Below are positions 26,771 to 34,492 of a stretch of DNA of 64,000 bases, piece after piece (the first letter of the stretch is position 1; each line of letters opens with the position of its first letter). The DNA is from Acrocarpospora macrocephala (GTDB lineage Bacteria; Actinomycetota; Actinomycetes; Streptosporangiales; Streptosporangiaceae). Position numbers and translations under genes: made by a program. The stretch spans positions 62,001 to 126,000 of the forward strand of contig NZ_BLAE01000013.1 of the NCBI RefSeq assembly GCF_009687865.1, read 5' to 3'. The notes below the pieces were generated by a model, which was not told the origin of the DNA, ran no database searches, and saw nothing but the letters and a program-made list of their open reading frames with translations.

Positions 26771-26780
26771 CCCAGAAGAA
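26760..26780. promoter_or_regulatory. Putative IclR operator, site 4
   Basis: TTCTTCTG-caccc-CAGAAGAA is a perfect 8+8 palindrome with a 5-nt spacer. Its core (26763-26777) is identical to sites 1 and 3. It overlaps the preferred start of iclR2 and lies 118 nt upstream of the hydroxylase start. Weaker half-matches, TTCTG-tgagc-CAGCG at 26825 and TTCTG-ttgtg-AAGAA at 26891, follow in the same gap. Confidence 0.6.
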
Positions 26781-26897
26781 TAACGCGCTTCAAGTGCGGC
26801 GAAAGCCCGGCCAAGGAACACTGATTCTGTGAGCCAGCGGAGACGCCTAGGTGGAGACCGCTACCGGCGCAATGGATATCAAACGAGGGATTCTGTT

Positions 26898-28067
26898 GTG
26901 AAGAAAAATAGGCGACCGGTCATCGTCGTCGGAGGGGGAATCGGTGGTCTCACGGCCGCGCTCGCGCTGAGATTAGGCGGGGTCGAGGTCACGTTGCTGG
27001 AGCGCGCCGACGAATTCGGCGAGGTCGGCGCCGGGCTTCAGCTGGCCCCCAACGCCACCAGGATTCTGGCCCAGTGGGGGCTGCTCGATAAGACGCTCCG
27101 GCTGGGTTACGAACCTCGCAGCATCGTGTTGAAGGACGCCGTCGACGGCTCGGAGCTGACCCGTCAGGACCTCGGCGAGGAGTTCCGGGCCCGTTATGGC
27201 GCGCCGTACATCGTGATTCACCGCAGTGACCTGCACACCATTCTGCTGGACGCCGCCCGGGCGGCCGGGGTGGAGCTCATCACCGGAGCCGAGGTCGAGT
27301 CCGTCACCGACGGACTCGACGGGGCGAGCGTCTCGGTGGCGAACGGCACCACGTGGCTGGCCGACGCGTGTATCGCGGCGGACGGCCTGACCTCCCGGGT
27401 GCGCGACGCGATCGTCGGCGATCAGCCTGTCTCGTCCGGATACGTCGCCTATCGCGGCACCCTGCCCCGCGGCGACGACACGTTCGAGGACGTCGTGGCC
27501 TGGCTGGGTCCTGGCTGCCATTTCGTACGCTATTCGCTGCGCAACGGCGAAATGCTGAACCACGTCGCGGTCTTCCGCTCGCCCCGCTTCGCGGCCGGGC
27601 ACGAGGAGTGGGGCGGCGTGGACGAACTCGACACCGCCTTCGCCGAATGCTGCGCCGAGGTCCAGGAGGGCGTCGCCCACCTGTGGCGGGACCGGCGCTG
27701 GCCGATGTACGACCGCACGCCCACACCGCAGTGGCGCCGCGGTTCGACCCTGCTCGTGGGCGACGCCGCCCACCCGATGCTCCAATATCTGGCCCAGGGC
27801 GCCTGCCAGGCCATCGAGGACGCCGCGACGATCGGCCGCGCCCTCGACCACCACGACGGAATCCCGGCCGCGAACGACTGGCCGTCGATCTTCGACCAGG
27901 TCGTCGGCGAACGCGAACCCCAGGCCACCCTGGTCCAGAACTCGGCCCGCGTCTGGGGCGACATCTGGCACACCGACGGACTGGGCCGGCTCCTGCGCAA
28001 CGAGCTGATGCGACGCAGGGACACCAAAGATTTCCGCTACAGCGACTGGCTGTACGGCGCTCGCTGA
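26898..28067 (+). CDS. 3-hydroxybenzoate 6-monooxygenase (group A flavoprotein)
   Basis: 389 residues from the GTG at 26898, with GAGGGA 7 nt upstream; longer in-frame readings from 26829 lack a site. The FAD-binding motif is VVGGGIGGLTAALAL, followed by ERADEFGEVGAGLQLAPN, and the second FAD motif is GDAAHPMLQYLAQGACQAIED. The pattern RARYGAPYIVIHRSDLH, SSGYVAYRGT and MLNHVAVF with the tail DFRYSDWLYG resembles rhodococcal 3-hydroxybenzoate 6-hydroxylase. It uses NADH and oxygen to make gentisate. Salicylate hydroxylase is the main alternative, but the gentisate dioxygenase immediately downstream favours the 6-hydroxylase. Confidence 0.85.
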   Translation: MKKNRRPVIVVGGGIGGLTAALALRLGGVEVTLLERADEFGEVGAGLQLAPNATRILAQWGLLDKTLRLGYEPRSIVLKDAVDGSELTRQDLGEEFRARYGAPYIVIHRSDLHTILLDAARAAGVELITGAEVESVTDGLDGASVSVANGTTWLADACIAADGLTSRVRDAIVGDQPVSSGYVAYRGTLPRGDDTFEDVVAWLGPGCHFVRYSLRNGEMLNHVAVFRSPRFAAGHEEWGGVDELDTAFAECCAEVQEGVAHLWRDRRWPMYDRTPTPQWRRGSTLLVGDAAHPMLQYLAQGACQAIEDAATIGRALDHHDGIPAANDWPSIFDQVVGEREPQATLVQNSARVWGDIWHTDGLGRLLRNELMRRRDTKDFRYSDWLYGAR

Positions 28068-28085
28068 CCAATGGGAAGGATTGAT

Positions 28086-29156
28086 ATGACCGCAGAACCG
28101 GACGAAGCGGCGCTGAAGCAGCTTTACGCCGACTTCGAGGCGAACGATCTCACGCCCCTGTGGACTCAGCTGAACGACCTCATGCCCCTGGTGCCGGCGC
28201 CGTCGGCGAAGGCGCACGTGTGGCGGTGGTCGACCCTGCATCGCCTGGCCGAACGTGCCGGTGACCTGGTGCCGGTCGGGCGAGGCGGGGAGCGCCGTGC
28301 CATCGCGCTGGTGAATCCGGGCCTGCCGGGCACCGCGTACATCGCGCCGACGTTGTGGTGCGCCATCCAGTATCTGGGGCCGCGCGAGACCGCGCCGGAG
28401 CACCGCCACAGCCAGAACGCGTTCCGGTTCGTCGTCGAAGGCGAGGGGGTGTGGACGGTCGTCAACGGGGATCCGGTCGCGATGCGCCGGGGTGACTTCC
28501 TGCTGACGCCGGGGTGGCATTTCCACGGCCATCACAACGACACCGACCAGCCGATGGCGTGGATCGACGGACTGGACATTCCGTTCTCGCGCTACACCGA
28601 TGTGGGGTTCTTCGAGTTCGGTTCCGAGCGTGTCACCGATGAGGCGTCGCCCGCGGTGTCGCGCAGCGAGCGGCTGTGGGCGCATCCCGGGCTGCGCCCG
28701 ATGTCGGAGCTGGATCCCCGGATATCGTCGCCGCTTGCCGCGTACCGCTGGGAGCACACCGACGCGGCGCTCACCGAGCAGCTCGCCCTTGAGGACGAGG
28801 GGCATCCGGCGACGGTCGAGCAGGGGCACGCCGCGATCCGGTACGTGAATCCGACGACGGGCGGGGATGTCATGCCGACGATTCGCGCGGAGTTCCACCG
28901 GCTGCGAGCGGGAACCCGGACGCGTACGCGCCACGAGGTCGGCTCGTCGGTCTGGCAGGTTTTCGAAGGCAGCGGGTCGGTCGTCCTCGGCGGCGAAGAG
29001 CGGTCGGTGTCAACAGGCGACCTTTTTGTCGTTCCTTCCTGGGTTTCGTGGTCGCTTCAGGCCGAGACGCCGCTTGACCTGTTCCGTTTCAACGACGGGC
29101 CGATCATCGACCGGCTCGGTTTTTCTCGTACGTTCATCCCGGAGGACGGCTCGTGA
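28086..29156 (+). CDS. Gentisate 1,2-dioxygenase
   Basis: 356 residues, a bicupin protein. The first cupin carries the iron ligands His106 and His108 in PEHRHSQNAFRFVVEGEG and a third His in GWHFHGHH near 147; the second cupin (about residues 265-345) has FEGSGSVVLGGEERS but fewer ligands. It cleaves gentisate between C1 and C2 to maleylpyruvate using Fe(II) and oxygen. The ATG at 28086 has GGAAGGA 5 nt upstream; an in-frame GTG/ATG at 28071 lacks one. It follows the hydroxylase by 18 nt and overlaps the hydrolase by 4 nt, so the gentisate genes form one operon. Confidence 0.92.
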   Translation: MTAEPDEAALKQLYADFEANDLTPLWTQLNDLMPLVPAPSAKAHVWRWSTLHRLAERAGDLVPVGRGGERRAIALVNPGLPGTAYIAPTLWCAIQYLGPRETAPEHRHSQNAFRFVVEGEGVWTVVNGDPVAMRRGDFLLTPGWHFHGHHNDTDQPMAWIDGLDIPFSRYTDVGFFEFGSERVTDEASPAVSRSERLWAHPGLRPMSELDPRISSPLAAYRWEHTDAALTEQLALEDEGHPATVEQGHAAIRYVNPTTGGDVMPTIRAEFHRLRAGTRTRTRHEVGSSVWQVFEGSGSVVLGGEERSVSTGDLFVVPSWVSWSLQAETPLDLFRFNDGPIIDRLGFSRTFIPEDGS

Positions 29157-29944
29157 AGATCGGCACCATCCGAACCGGCACGGGAACCGCGCCCGTTGTC
29201 GTCGGCGAGCACGACGTTACGGTCATCGAATCGTTCGATGATGTCGGGACGCTGCTGGCGAGTGGACCGGGCTGGCGGGACCTCGCGGACAATGCGGGCG
29301 GCCCCACGATCCCCCTGGCGGAACTCGAACCGTCGCAGTGGGCGCCGGTAATTCCGCGACCAAGCAAGATCATCTGTGTTGGGTTGAATTACCGTAACCA
29401 CATCCTGGAGATGGGTCGTGAGTTGCCCGCGTATCCGACGCTCTTCACCAAATACCCGGAGACGCTGATCGGTCCCTTTGATCCCATCCGGTGGTCCTCG
29501 CACTCCACGCACCTGGACTGGGAGGCGGAACTGGCGGTCGTCATGGGCTGGGATGCCGAGATTGTGGGATATACGATCATGAACGACGTCACGCTGCGGG
29601 ATTTCCAGTACCACACGACCCAGTGGCTGCCAGGGAAGAACTTCGCCGGAACCACCCCGCTCGGGCCGTACCTGACGACGGCCTTCACCCACGGGCGGAT
29701 CAGCACGACCGTGAACGGCGAGCTCATGCAGGACTCGGTAACGTCTGACCTGGTCTTCTCCCCCGCCGAGCTGGTCACCTACATCTCCCGGTTCCTGCCC
29801 CTCGCGCCCGGCGACGTCATCGCCACCGGCACACCCGGCGGCGTCGGCCACGCCCGCAAACCTCCCGTCTACCTGCGGCCGGGCGACGTCGTCCAGACCG
29901 AGATCGACGGGCTCGGGTCCCTGCGCAACGTCGTCGGAAGCTGA
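29153..29944 (+). CDS. Fumarylpyruvate hydrolase (FAH family)
   Basis: 263 residues, starting at GTGA overlapping the dioxygenase stop. The FAH-fold signature is present: KIICVGLNYRNHILEMG, then the metal-binding DWEAELAVVMG acidic residues, and NDVTLRDFQ with the third acid, followed by SPAELVTYISRFLPLAPGDV and ATGTPGGVG. The enzyme splits fumarylpyruvate into fumarate and pyruvate, the last step of the gentisate pathway. Related FAH enzymes act on other acylpyruvates, but the operon decides in favour of fumarylpyruvate. Confidence 0.9.
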   Translation: MKIGTIRTGTGTAPVVVGEHDVTVIESFDDVGTLLASGPGWRDLADNAGGPTIPLAELEPSQWAPVIPRPSKIICVGLNYRNHILEMGRELPAYPTLFTKYPETLIGPFDPIRWSSHSTHLDWEAELAVVMGWDAEIVGYTIMNDVTLRDFQYHTTQWLPGKNFAGTTPLGPYLTTAFTHGRISTTVNGELMQDSVTSDLVFSPAELVTYISRFLPLAPGDVIATGTPGGVGHARKPPVYLRPGDVVQTEIDGLGSLRNVVGS

Positions 29945-29946
29945 CC

Positions 29947-30651
29947 GTGGGCGCGCGAGTCGACCGCACCTCGGATCCGGCGATCCTCGCGGATCTGCTC
30001 CTCGCGAGGAGAGGCACGGCCTACTTCCTCCGCAAGCTGAGAGAACTCCCCGACGGCGAGTTCGGCGGGGACTCGCTGCTCGCCGGATGGACACGCAGCC
30101 ACGTGATCGCCCATGTCGGCTACAACGCGCGCGCCCTGTCCCGGCTCGTCAACTGGGCGGCCACGGGCGTGGAAACCCCGATGTACGCCTCGCCCGCCGA
30201 CCGCGATCACGAGATCGAGTTCGGCGCGACGCTCAGCCCCAACGCCTTGCGCAACCTCGCCGAGCACTCCGCCGTACACCTGAACGTCGAATGGCGGGAT
30301 CTCGCGCCCTCGCGCTGGTCACAGCAGGTGCGTACCATCCGCGGACGGGCGGTCCCGGCGACGGAGACCGCCTGGATGCGCGCCCGGGAGGTGTGGCTGC
30401 ACGCGATCGACCTGGACAACGGGGGCAGATTCGAAGAGCTGCCGGAGGAGTTCCTGCGGCGCCTCCTCGACGATGTCACCTCCTCCTGGGCGGCTCGGGA
30501 CGTGCCGTCGTTCTCCCTGCGCACAGGCGCCGAGACCTACGACGTCCGCCCGGCCGACCACCCGATCCCGGTAACCGGCACCCTGCCCGCCTTGGCCGCG
30601 TGGGCCACCGGTCGCCGGCAACGGGATGTCACAGCGCCTCGGTGGCTCTAG
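29947..30651 (+). CDS. Mycothiol-dependent maleylpyruvate isomerase
   Basis: 234 residues from the GTG at 29947, 2 nt after the hydrolase stop, with GGAAG about 7 nt upstream. The N-terminal DinB-like metal-binding fold carries His52 in TRSHVIAHVGYNARAL, and Glu148 and His152 in REVWLHAIDLD, which match the zinc triad of the corynebacterial enzyme. It converts maleylpyruvate to fumarylpyruvate using mycothiol, so the host is a mycothiol-making actinobacterium. It completes the gentisate pathway. Its 3' end overlaps the next, opposite-strand gene by 23 nt. Confidence 0.9.
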   Translation: MGARVDRTSDPAILADLLLARRGTAYFLRKLRELPDGEFGGDSLLAGWTRSHVIAHVGYNARALSRLVNWAATGVETPMYASPADRDHEIEFGATLSPNALRNLAEHSAVHLNVEWRDLAPSRWSQQVRTIRGRAVPATETAWMRAREVWLHAIDLDNGGRFEELPEEFLRRLLDDVTSSWAARDVPSFSLRTGAETYDVRPADHPIPVTGTLPALAAWATGRRQRDVTAPRWL

Positions 30652-31057
30652 CACCTCGGTGGGCGTGGTGGGTGTACTCCGCACGGCGAAGGAGCATCAC
30701 GCCGAGCATGAGGGGGAACATCGCGATGTGCGCGACGATCATCAGCGTTCCACCGCCGATGACATCCAGCCAGAGCAGAGGGAACAGGGGAACGGCGGGG
30801 GCGAACATGACGGCGCACATTTCCAGGGTGGGCCACCAGGCGTGCCCACGGAAACGCATCCAGACGGCCATCCCGACGGACATATTGCAGGCCATCACCA
30901 GATAGCCGAGGTCAGGGTACTCAGTGTGGGAGATGCTAAGCCCGACGGCGGACTGGAGGAATCCCAGCGCGAACATGCCGACGAACATCGCGATGATCAT
31001 CTCGACGTAGTGGAGGGTGAACCGCAGCCATCCGCTGCGCGCTTTCGTCGCTGTCAT
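30629..31057 (-). CDS. Four-helix membrane protein of unknown function
   Basis: 142 residues with four predicted membrane segments (EMIIAMFVGMFALGFLQSAV, YLVMACNMSVGMAVWM, CAVMFAPAVPLFPLLWLDVI, LMIVAHIAMFPLMLGVMLL) and a Met-rich helix 2. I do not recognise a named family. It faces the GlxA-type regulator gene across 97 nt and is therefore the most likely target of that regulator. The start ATG at 31057 has no strong Shine-Dalgarno. The gene ends inside the maleylpyruvate isomerase gene on the other strand. Confidence 0.7.
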   Translation of the reverse strand: MTATKARSGWLRFTLHYVEMIIAMFVGMFALGFLQSAVGLSISHTEYPDLGYLVMACNMSVGMAVWMRFRGHAWWPTLEMCAVMFAPAVPLFPLLWLDVIGGGTLMIVAHIAMFPLMLGVMLLRRAEYTHHAHRGARATEAL

Positions 31058-31119
31058 GGTCCGACTATGCGACCGGAGGCGGGCACGTCCAAGAAAGGCG
31101 CCCAGGCTGGTCCGGAATC

Positions 31120-31148
31120 TTGGGGACCCGGTCTTTCCGGCCTAGAGT
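31120..31148 (+). promoter_or_regulatory. Likely housekeeping promoter of a leaderless GlxA-type regulator
   Basis: TTGGGG (31120-31125) and TAGAGT (31143-31148) are separated by 17 nt. The ATG of the regulator at 31155 is 7 nt after the -10 box and has no Shine-Dalgarno, so transcription would start at the start codon. Confidence 0.5.
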
Positions 31149-31154
31149 CGAGCC

Positions 31155-32156
31155 ATGAGCGAGCGGCATTTCGTGGTCGTCGGATACGACGCCGCAGAGC
31201 TACTGGACATCGCCTGCGTGGTCTCGGCCCTGGAGTCCGCGAACGTGCAAGGCGCTTCCCCCTACTACAAAGTCCGCTTCGTCACCCCCGGCGGCCGCCC
31301 CATCGACTGCGGCCCCACCGTGACCCTGCACACCAGCGAAACCCTCGAACGCGTCACCGGCCCCCTCGACACCCTGCTCGTCTCCGGAGGAATCGGAAGC
31401 GAGGACGCGGCCGCCAACCGGCTGCTCCTCGCCCACGTCCGCCGGCTGGCCCGGGAAAGCCGCCGCGTGGCCTCCGTCTGCACCGGAGCCATGATCCTGG
31501 CCGCCGCCGGCCTCCTCGACGACCGCCGAGCCACCACCCACTGGCGGTGGGCCGACCAAGTCGCCGCACGCCACCCGAACGTCCACGTGGACCCCAACCC
31601 CATCTTCATCCGGGACGGAAACGTCTACACCTCGGCCGGCGTCACCAGCGCCCTGGACCTCACCCTCGCCCTCATCGAAGAGGACCACGGCCCCGACCTC
31701 GCCAGAACCGTGGCCCGGCAATTGGTGGTCTACCTCCAGCGCCCAGGCAACCAGGCCCAGATGAGCATGTTCACCGCCCCGCCCTCACCCGCCAACAGCC
31801 TGGTCAAACGCGTGGTCGACTACATCACCGCCCACCCCGACGCCGACCTGACCGCCGCCACCCTGGCCGCCGACGCGGGCGTGAGCGAACGCCACCTGAC
31901 CCGCCTGTTCCTCAAACACCTCGGCCAGCCCCCCGGCAAGTTCGTCCGCCTGGCCCGCACCGAAGCCGCCGCCCACCTCCTCACCTCCACCACCCTCCCC
32001 ATGCCCGCCATAGCCACCCGCTCCGGCTTCGGCACCCCGGAAACCCTCCGCCAGGCCTTCATCGACTGCTACGGCATCCCCCCGTCCCAATACCGCCTCA
32101 CCCAGTCCCGCATCACCCCACGTGCCGCGGCACCTGGCACCGGATCAAACCTCTGA
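31155..32156 (+). CDS. GlxA-type AraC regulator with DJ-1/PfpI domain
   Basis: 333 residues. The N-terminal about 170 residues are a class I glutamine amidotransferase-like (DJ-1/PfpI) domain with the nucleophile-elbow Cys in ASVCTGAMIL and THWRWAD downstream. The C-terminal about 100 residues are a double helix-turn-helix AraC domain (AATLAADAGVSERHLTRLFL, then IATRSGFGTPETLRQAFI). Regulators of this type sense small metabolites through the N-terminal domain. It is divergent from the membrane protein, probably its target. The gene is Pro/His-rich at its 3' end and followed by about 90 nt without a clear hairpin. Confidence 0.9.
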   Translation: MSERHFVVVGYDAAELLDIACVVSALESANVQGASPYYKVRFVTPGGRPIDCGPTVTLHTSETLERVTGPLDTLLVSGGIGSEDAAANRLLLAHVRRLARESRRVASVCTGAMILAAAGLLDDRRATTHWRWADQVAARHPNVHVDPNPIFIRDGNVYTSAGVTSALDLTLALIEEDHGPDLARTVARQLVVYLQRPGNQAQMSMFTAPPSPANSLVKRVVDYITAHPDADLTAATLAADAGVSERHLTRLFLKHLGQPPGKFVRLARTEAAAHLLTSTTLPMPAIATRSGFGTPETLRQAFIDCYGIPPSQYRLTQSRITPRAAAPGTGSNL

Positions 32157-32253
32157 TCAGACCAGTACGCACCCGAGACCTCCTACGACCATCCAGAGAT
32201 GGCACCCGGCCCGATATCGTGTGGGGTCGGACAGGTGAAGAGAACTAGGCGTC

Positions 32254-33326
32254 ATGGATCAAATGCAGCTGGCCGGCGACCTCAAGGGTGAGCTGATGGT
32301 GTTCGCCCAGTCTCCGCGGTTCGGCCGCGCCATCACCGATGTCATCGTGGGTGCGTTTCCGGATGGTGTCGTCGACGACGAGGCGATCTTCTCGGCGGCA
32401 CTGGAGTCGTTCGTCTACACCGGTCGTTTGCCGCACGGGGACAACATCCTTGAGCTGTTCGCCGAAAGGTTCTCCGGTGCGGACCGCGCGCTGCTGCTGT
32501 CATGGCGGGACTACGTCCAGGGCACGTTCGAGATCAAGGAGCCGTATGGCGCGGACGGCGTCGTCGCCTTCAACCATGTCGATGAGCTCACTTATCGTAT
32601 CCGGTCCAACATGGGAGCCGAAGGCGTCGAGAGGCTCACTCCCGGTGTCGTGCTGGTAGGCGGCATCGTGCCTGTCGGGGGCGACTGGATGATGAGCGGC
32701 GCCTCCATGGCCTTCCCCGCGCAGGACGCGGACAAGGTTTGTCCGGAGTACGGCAACTGCAGATGCGCAACCCGAAGGCGGTCTTCCGCAACCCCGACAA
32801 GCTCGCACATGCTCGCAAACTCCAGGCCGAGCAGCGGGACTCCTTCATCGACCTGTATGGAAGCGACCTGATCGTCATACACGGGAGTCAGGTGCGGCAG
32901 AAGATGCTCGCCTTCTATCGGCACGACTACGAGCGGGCGGGATCCAAAGGGGGACCATGGAAGAACCCCGATCTGCCCGATTTCGACTTCCCGGCCGATT
33001 CGATGGTCGGCGTCATCTTCGACGAGGAAGACGGGCTCGCCTTCTACGTGGAGTTCGACGTGGCGCAGGAGTCCTTCGCCAACCCCGAGCTGGTGGCCCG
33101 TCGACGCCATCGTGACCTGATCACTCACTATCTACGTGGTGATGATGTCACCCCGGTCCCGCTACGCCGGCTCGCCGCACATGACCCAGCCAAGGCCAGC
33201 CAGGTCTTTCGTACGCTCCTGAAGAAGAGGGACTTCGACTGGAACCGCGACGGCGAAGCCCTGCTGCGCAAATACAAGCCAGACTGGTACGCCTCCCCAC
33301 GGCTGCCTCGGGTCATCCCCATCTGA
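32254..33326 (+). pseudogene. Frameshifted gene of unknown function
   Basis: Two consecutive frames read as one protein. The first, from the ATG at 32254, is well formed (residues about 1-162: AITDVIVGAFPDGVVDDEAI, LRHG-type GRLPHGDNILELFAERF, LTPGVVLVGGIVPVGGDWMM) and falls apart after ADKV. The second frame takes over at about 32748 with RNPKAVFRNPDKLAHARKLQ and ends in RDFDWNRDGEALLRKYKPDW at 33326. A one-base loss between about 32731 and 32751 explains this. I do not recognise the family; the about 355-residue whole protein looks typical of an uncharacterised actinobacterial family. A sequencing error or a recent mutation are both possible. Confidence 0.6.
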
Positions 33327-33369
33327 TTTCGCGTCCGTACCAAGCAGGAAAGAGCGTCTGAATCCTCCC

Positions 33370-33591
33370 ATGCAAGAGGCGATCAAGCAGAACCAGCGCG
33401 AGGTGCGGCTCGACCTGGCCAGTGGACCGCCGCTGCCCGATCTGAGTTCAGGCCTGGCACCGTTGCGCCAGTGGGCCAAACACAATCCCCTGCCCGATGA
33501 CGAGCCCAGCGGTGTCGACGATCTAGTCGAAGAGACCCGGCAACTCGCTGACCACCGTGCCGAGGCGATCCGGCAACTCCTGGAGGAATAA
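33370..33591 (+). CDS. Short hypothetical open reading frame
   Basis: 73 residues, acidic and Leu/Glu-rich at the end (VEETRQLADHRAEAIRQLLE), from the ATG at 33370. There is no convincing ribosome-binding site. A further 16-codon frame begins with GTG right after its stop. It may be the degraded 3' remains of a gene rather than a functional product; I recognise no family. Confidence 0.3.
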   Translation: MQEAIKQNQREVRLDLASGPPLPDLSSGLAPLRQWAKHNPLPDDEPSGVDDLVEETRQLADHRAEAIRQLLEE

Positions 33592-33673
33592 GTGACCCAG
33601 GTCCAGGGCCGTCTCGCCCAATATCTCGGCCTTCTGGACTGAGTCCTTTCAGCTCGAAGTCCATGAAGCCATG

Positions 33674-34423
33674 TCAGACCGCGCTGCGTCCGCCGTCCAC
33701 GGCGAGGATGGTGCCCTGGGTGTAGCTGGACTCGTCGGAGGCGAGGTAGGTGATCGCGGCGGCGATCTGTTCCGGCGATGCCACGTACCCGGCGGGTGCC
33801 TGTTCGGCGAGGGCGTCCGGGATGTCGCCGGACCGGTCCGCCATGGGGGTGCGGACCGGGCCTGGGGCGACCGCGTTGACCCGGACGCCCTTGCGGCCGT
33901 ACTCGGCGGCCCAGTTTCGGGTGAGCTGGTTGAGCGCGGACTTGCCGGCGCCGTACGCGGCTGAGTCGGCTATGCCGATGCTGCCCGAAATGCTGGTCAC
34001 ATTCACGACTGCGCCGCCGCCGCGTGCCGCCATGGCTGGGGCGATCTCGCTTACCAGGTAAAACGGCGCCTTTACGTCCGTGGCCATGATCGCGTCGAAG
34101 GTTTCCTCCGGGAAGTCCTCGGTGGGGCCGAATGCGGCGACTCCGGCGTTGTTCACCAGGATGTCGATGGGGCCGATGGTTTCGGCCGCGCGGTGGGCCA
34201 GTTCCTTGGCGCTGGCGGCGTCGTGCAGGTCGGCCGGGATGAAGTCGGCTTCGCCGCCGTTGGCGCGGATGGCGTAGACGACGGCCATCCCGCGTTCCTT
34301 GTCCCGTCCCGCGACGGCGACGCGGGCCCCGTTCTCGGCCAGCATCAGCGCGGTGGCCCTGCCGATCCCACTCGTCGCACCCGTCACCAGTGCGTTCTTG
34401 CCGGTCATGTCGTATGAAGCCAT
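33674..34423 (-). CDS. Short-chain dehydrogenase/reductase
   Basis: 249 residues, ATG at 34423 after AGGGGGGAA. All classical SDR marks are present: TGATSGIG, DLHD for the adenine ring, NNAG at about residue 90, Ser in VTSISGS, YGAGK, and the C-terminal LAVDGGRSAV. The nucleotide loop VAGRDKERG with Arg favours NADP. It is transcribed towards the frameshifted unknown gene. The 69-nt gap to chrA upstream has no promoter-like sequence that I can fix. The substrate is unknown; such enzymes act on sugars, acyl-ACP or quinones. Confidence 0.85.
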   Translation of the reverse strand: MASYDMTGKNALVTGATSGIGRATALMLAENGARVAVAGRDKERGMAVVYAIRANGGEADFIPADLHDAASAKELAHRAAETIGPIDILVNNAGVAAFGPTEDFPEETFDAIMATDVKAPFYLVSEIAPAMAARGGGAVVNVTSISGSIGIADSAAYGAGKSALNQLTRNWAAEYGRKGVRVNAVAPGPVRTPMADRSGDIPDALAEQAPAGYVASPEQIAAAITYLASDESSYTQGTILAVDGGRSAV

Positions 34424-34492
34424 GATGTTCCCCCCTTTCCACGCTATTCGGCGACCTCAGGGCTGTCCAACGGCCGGAGCATGCGCACGATG

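Noticed and set aside
26781-26821. GTG at 26821 as the start of iclR2
   Set aside because: The extension has no similarity to regulator 1 and would place an operator-like palindrome inside the coding region; the GTG at 26770 aligns with regulator 1.
30626-32248. A 540-codon plus-strand frame across the GlxA gene
   Set aside because: Arg/Pro/His-rich shifted frame of the GlxA-type gene and its divergent promoter region.
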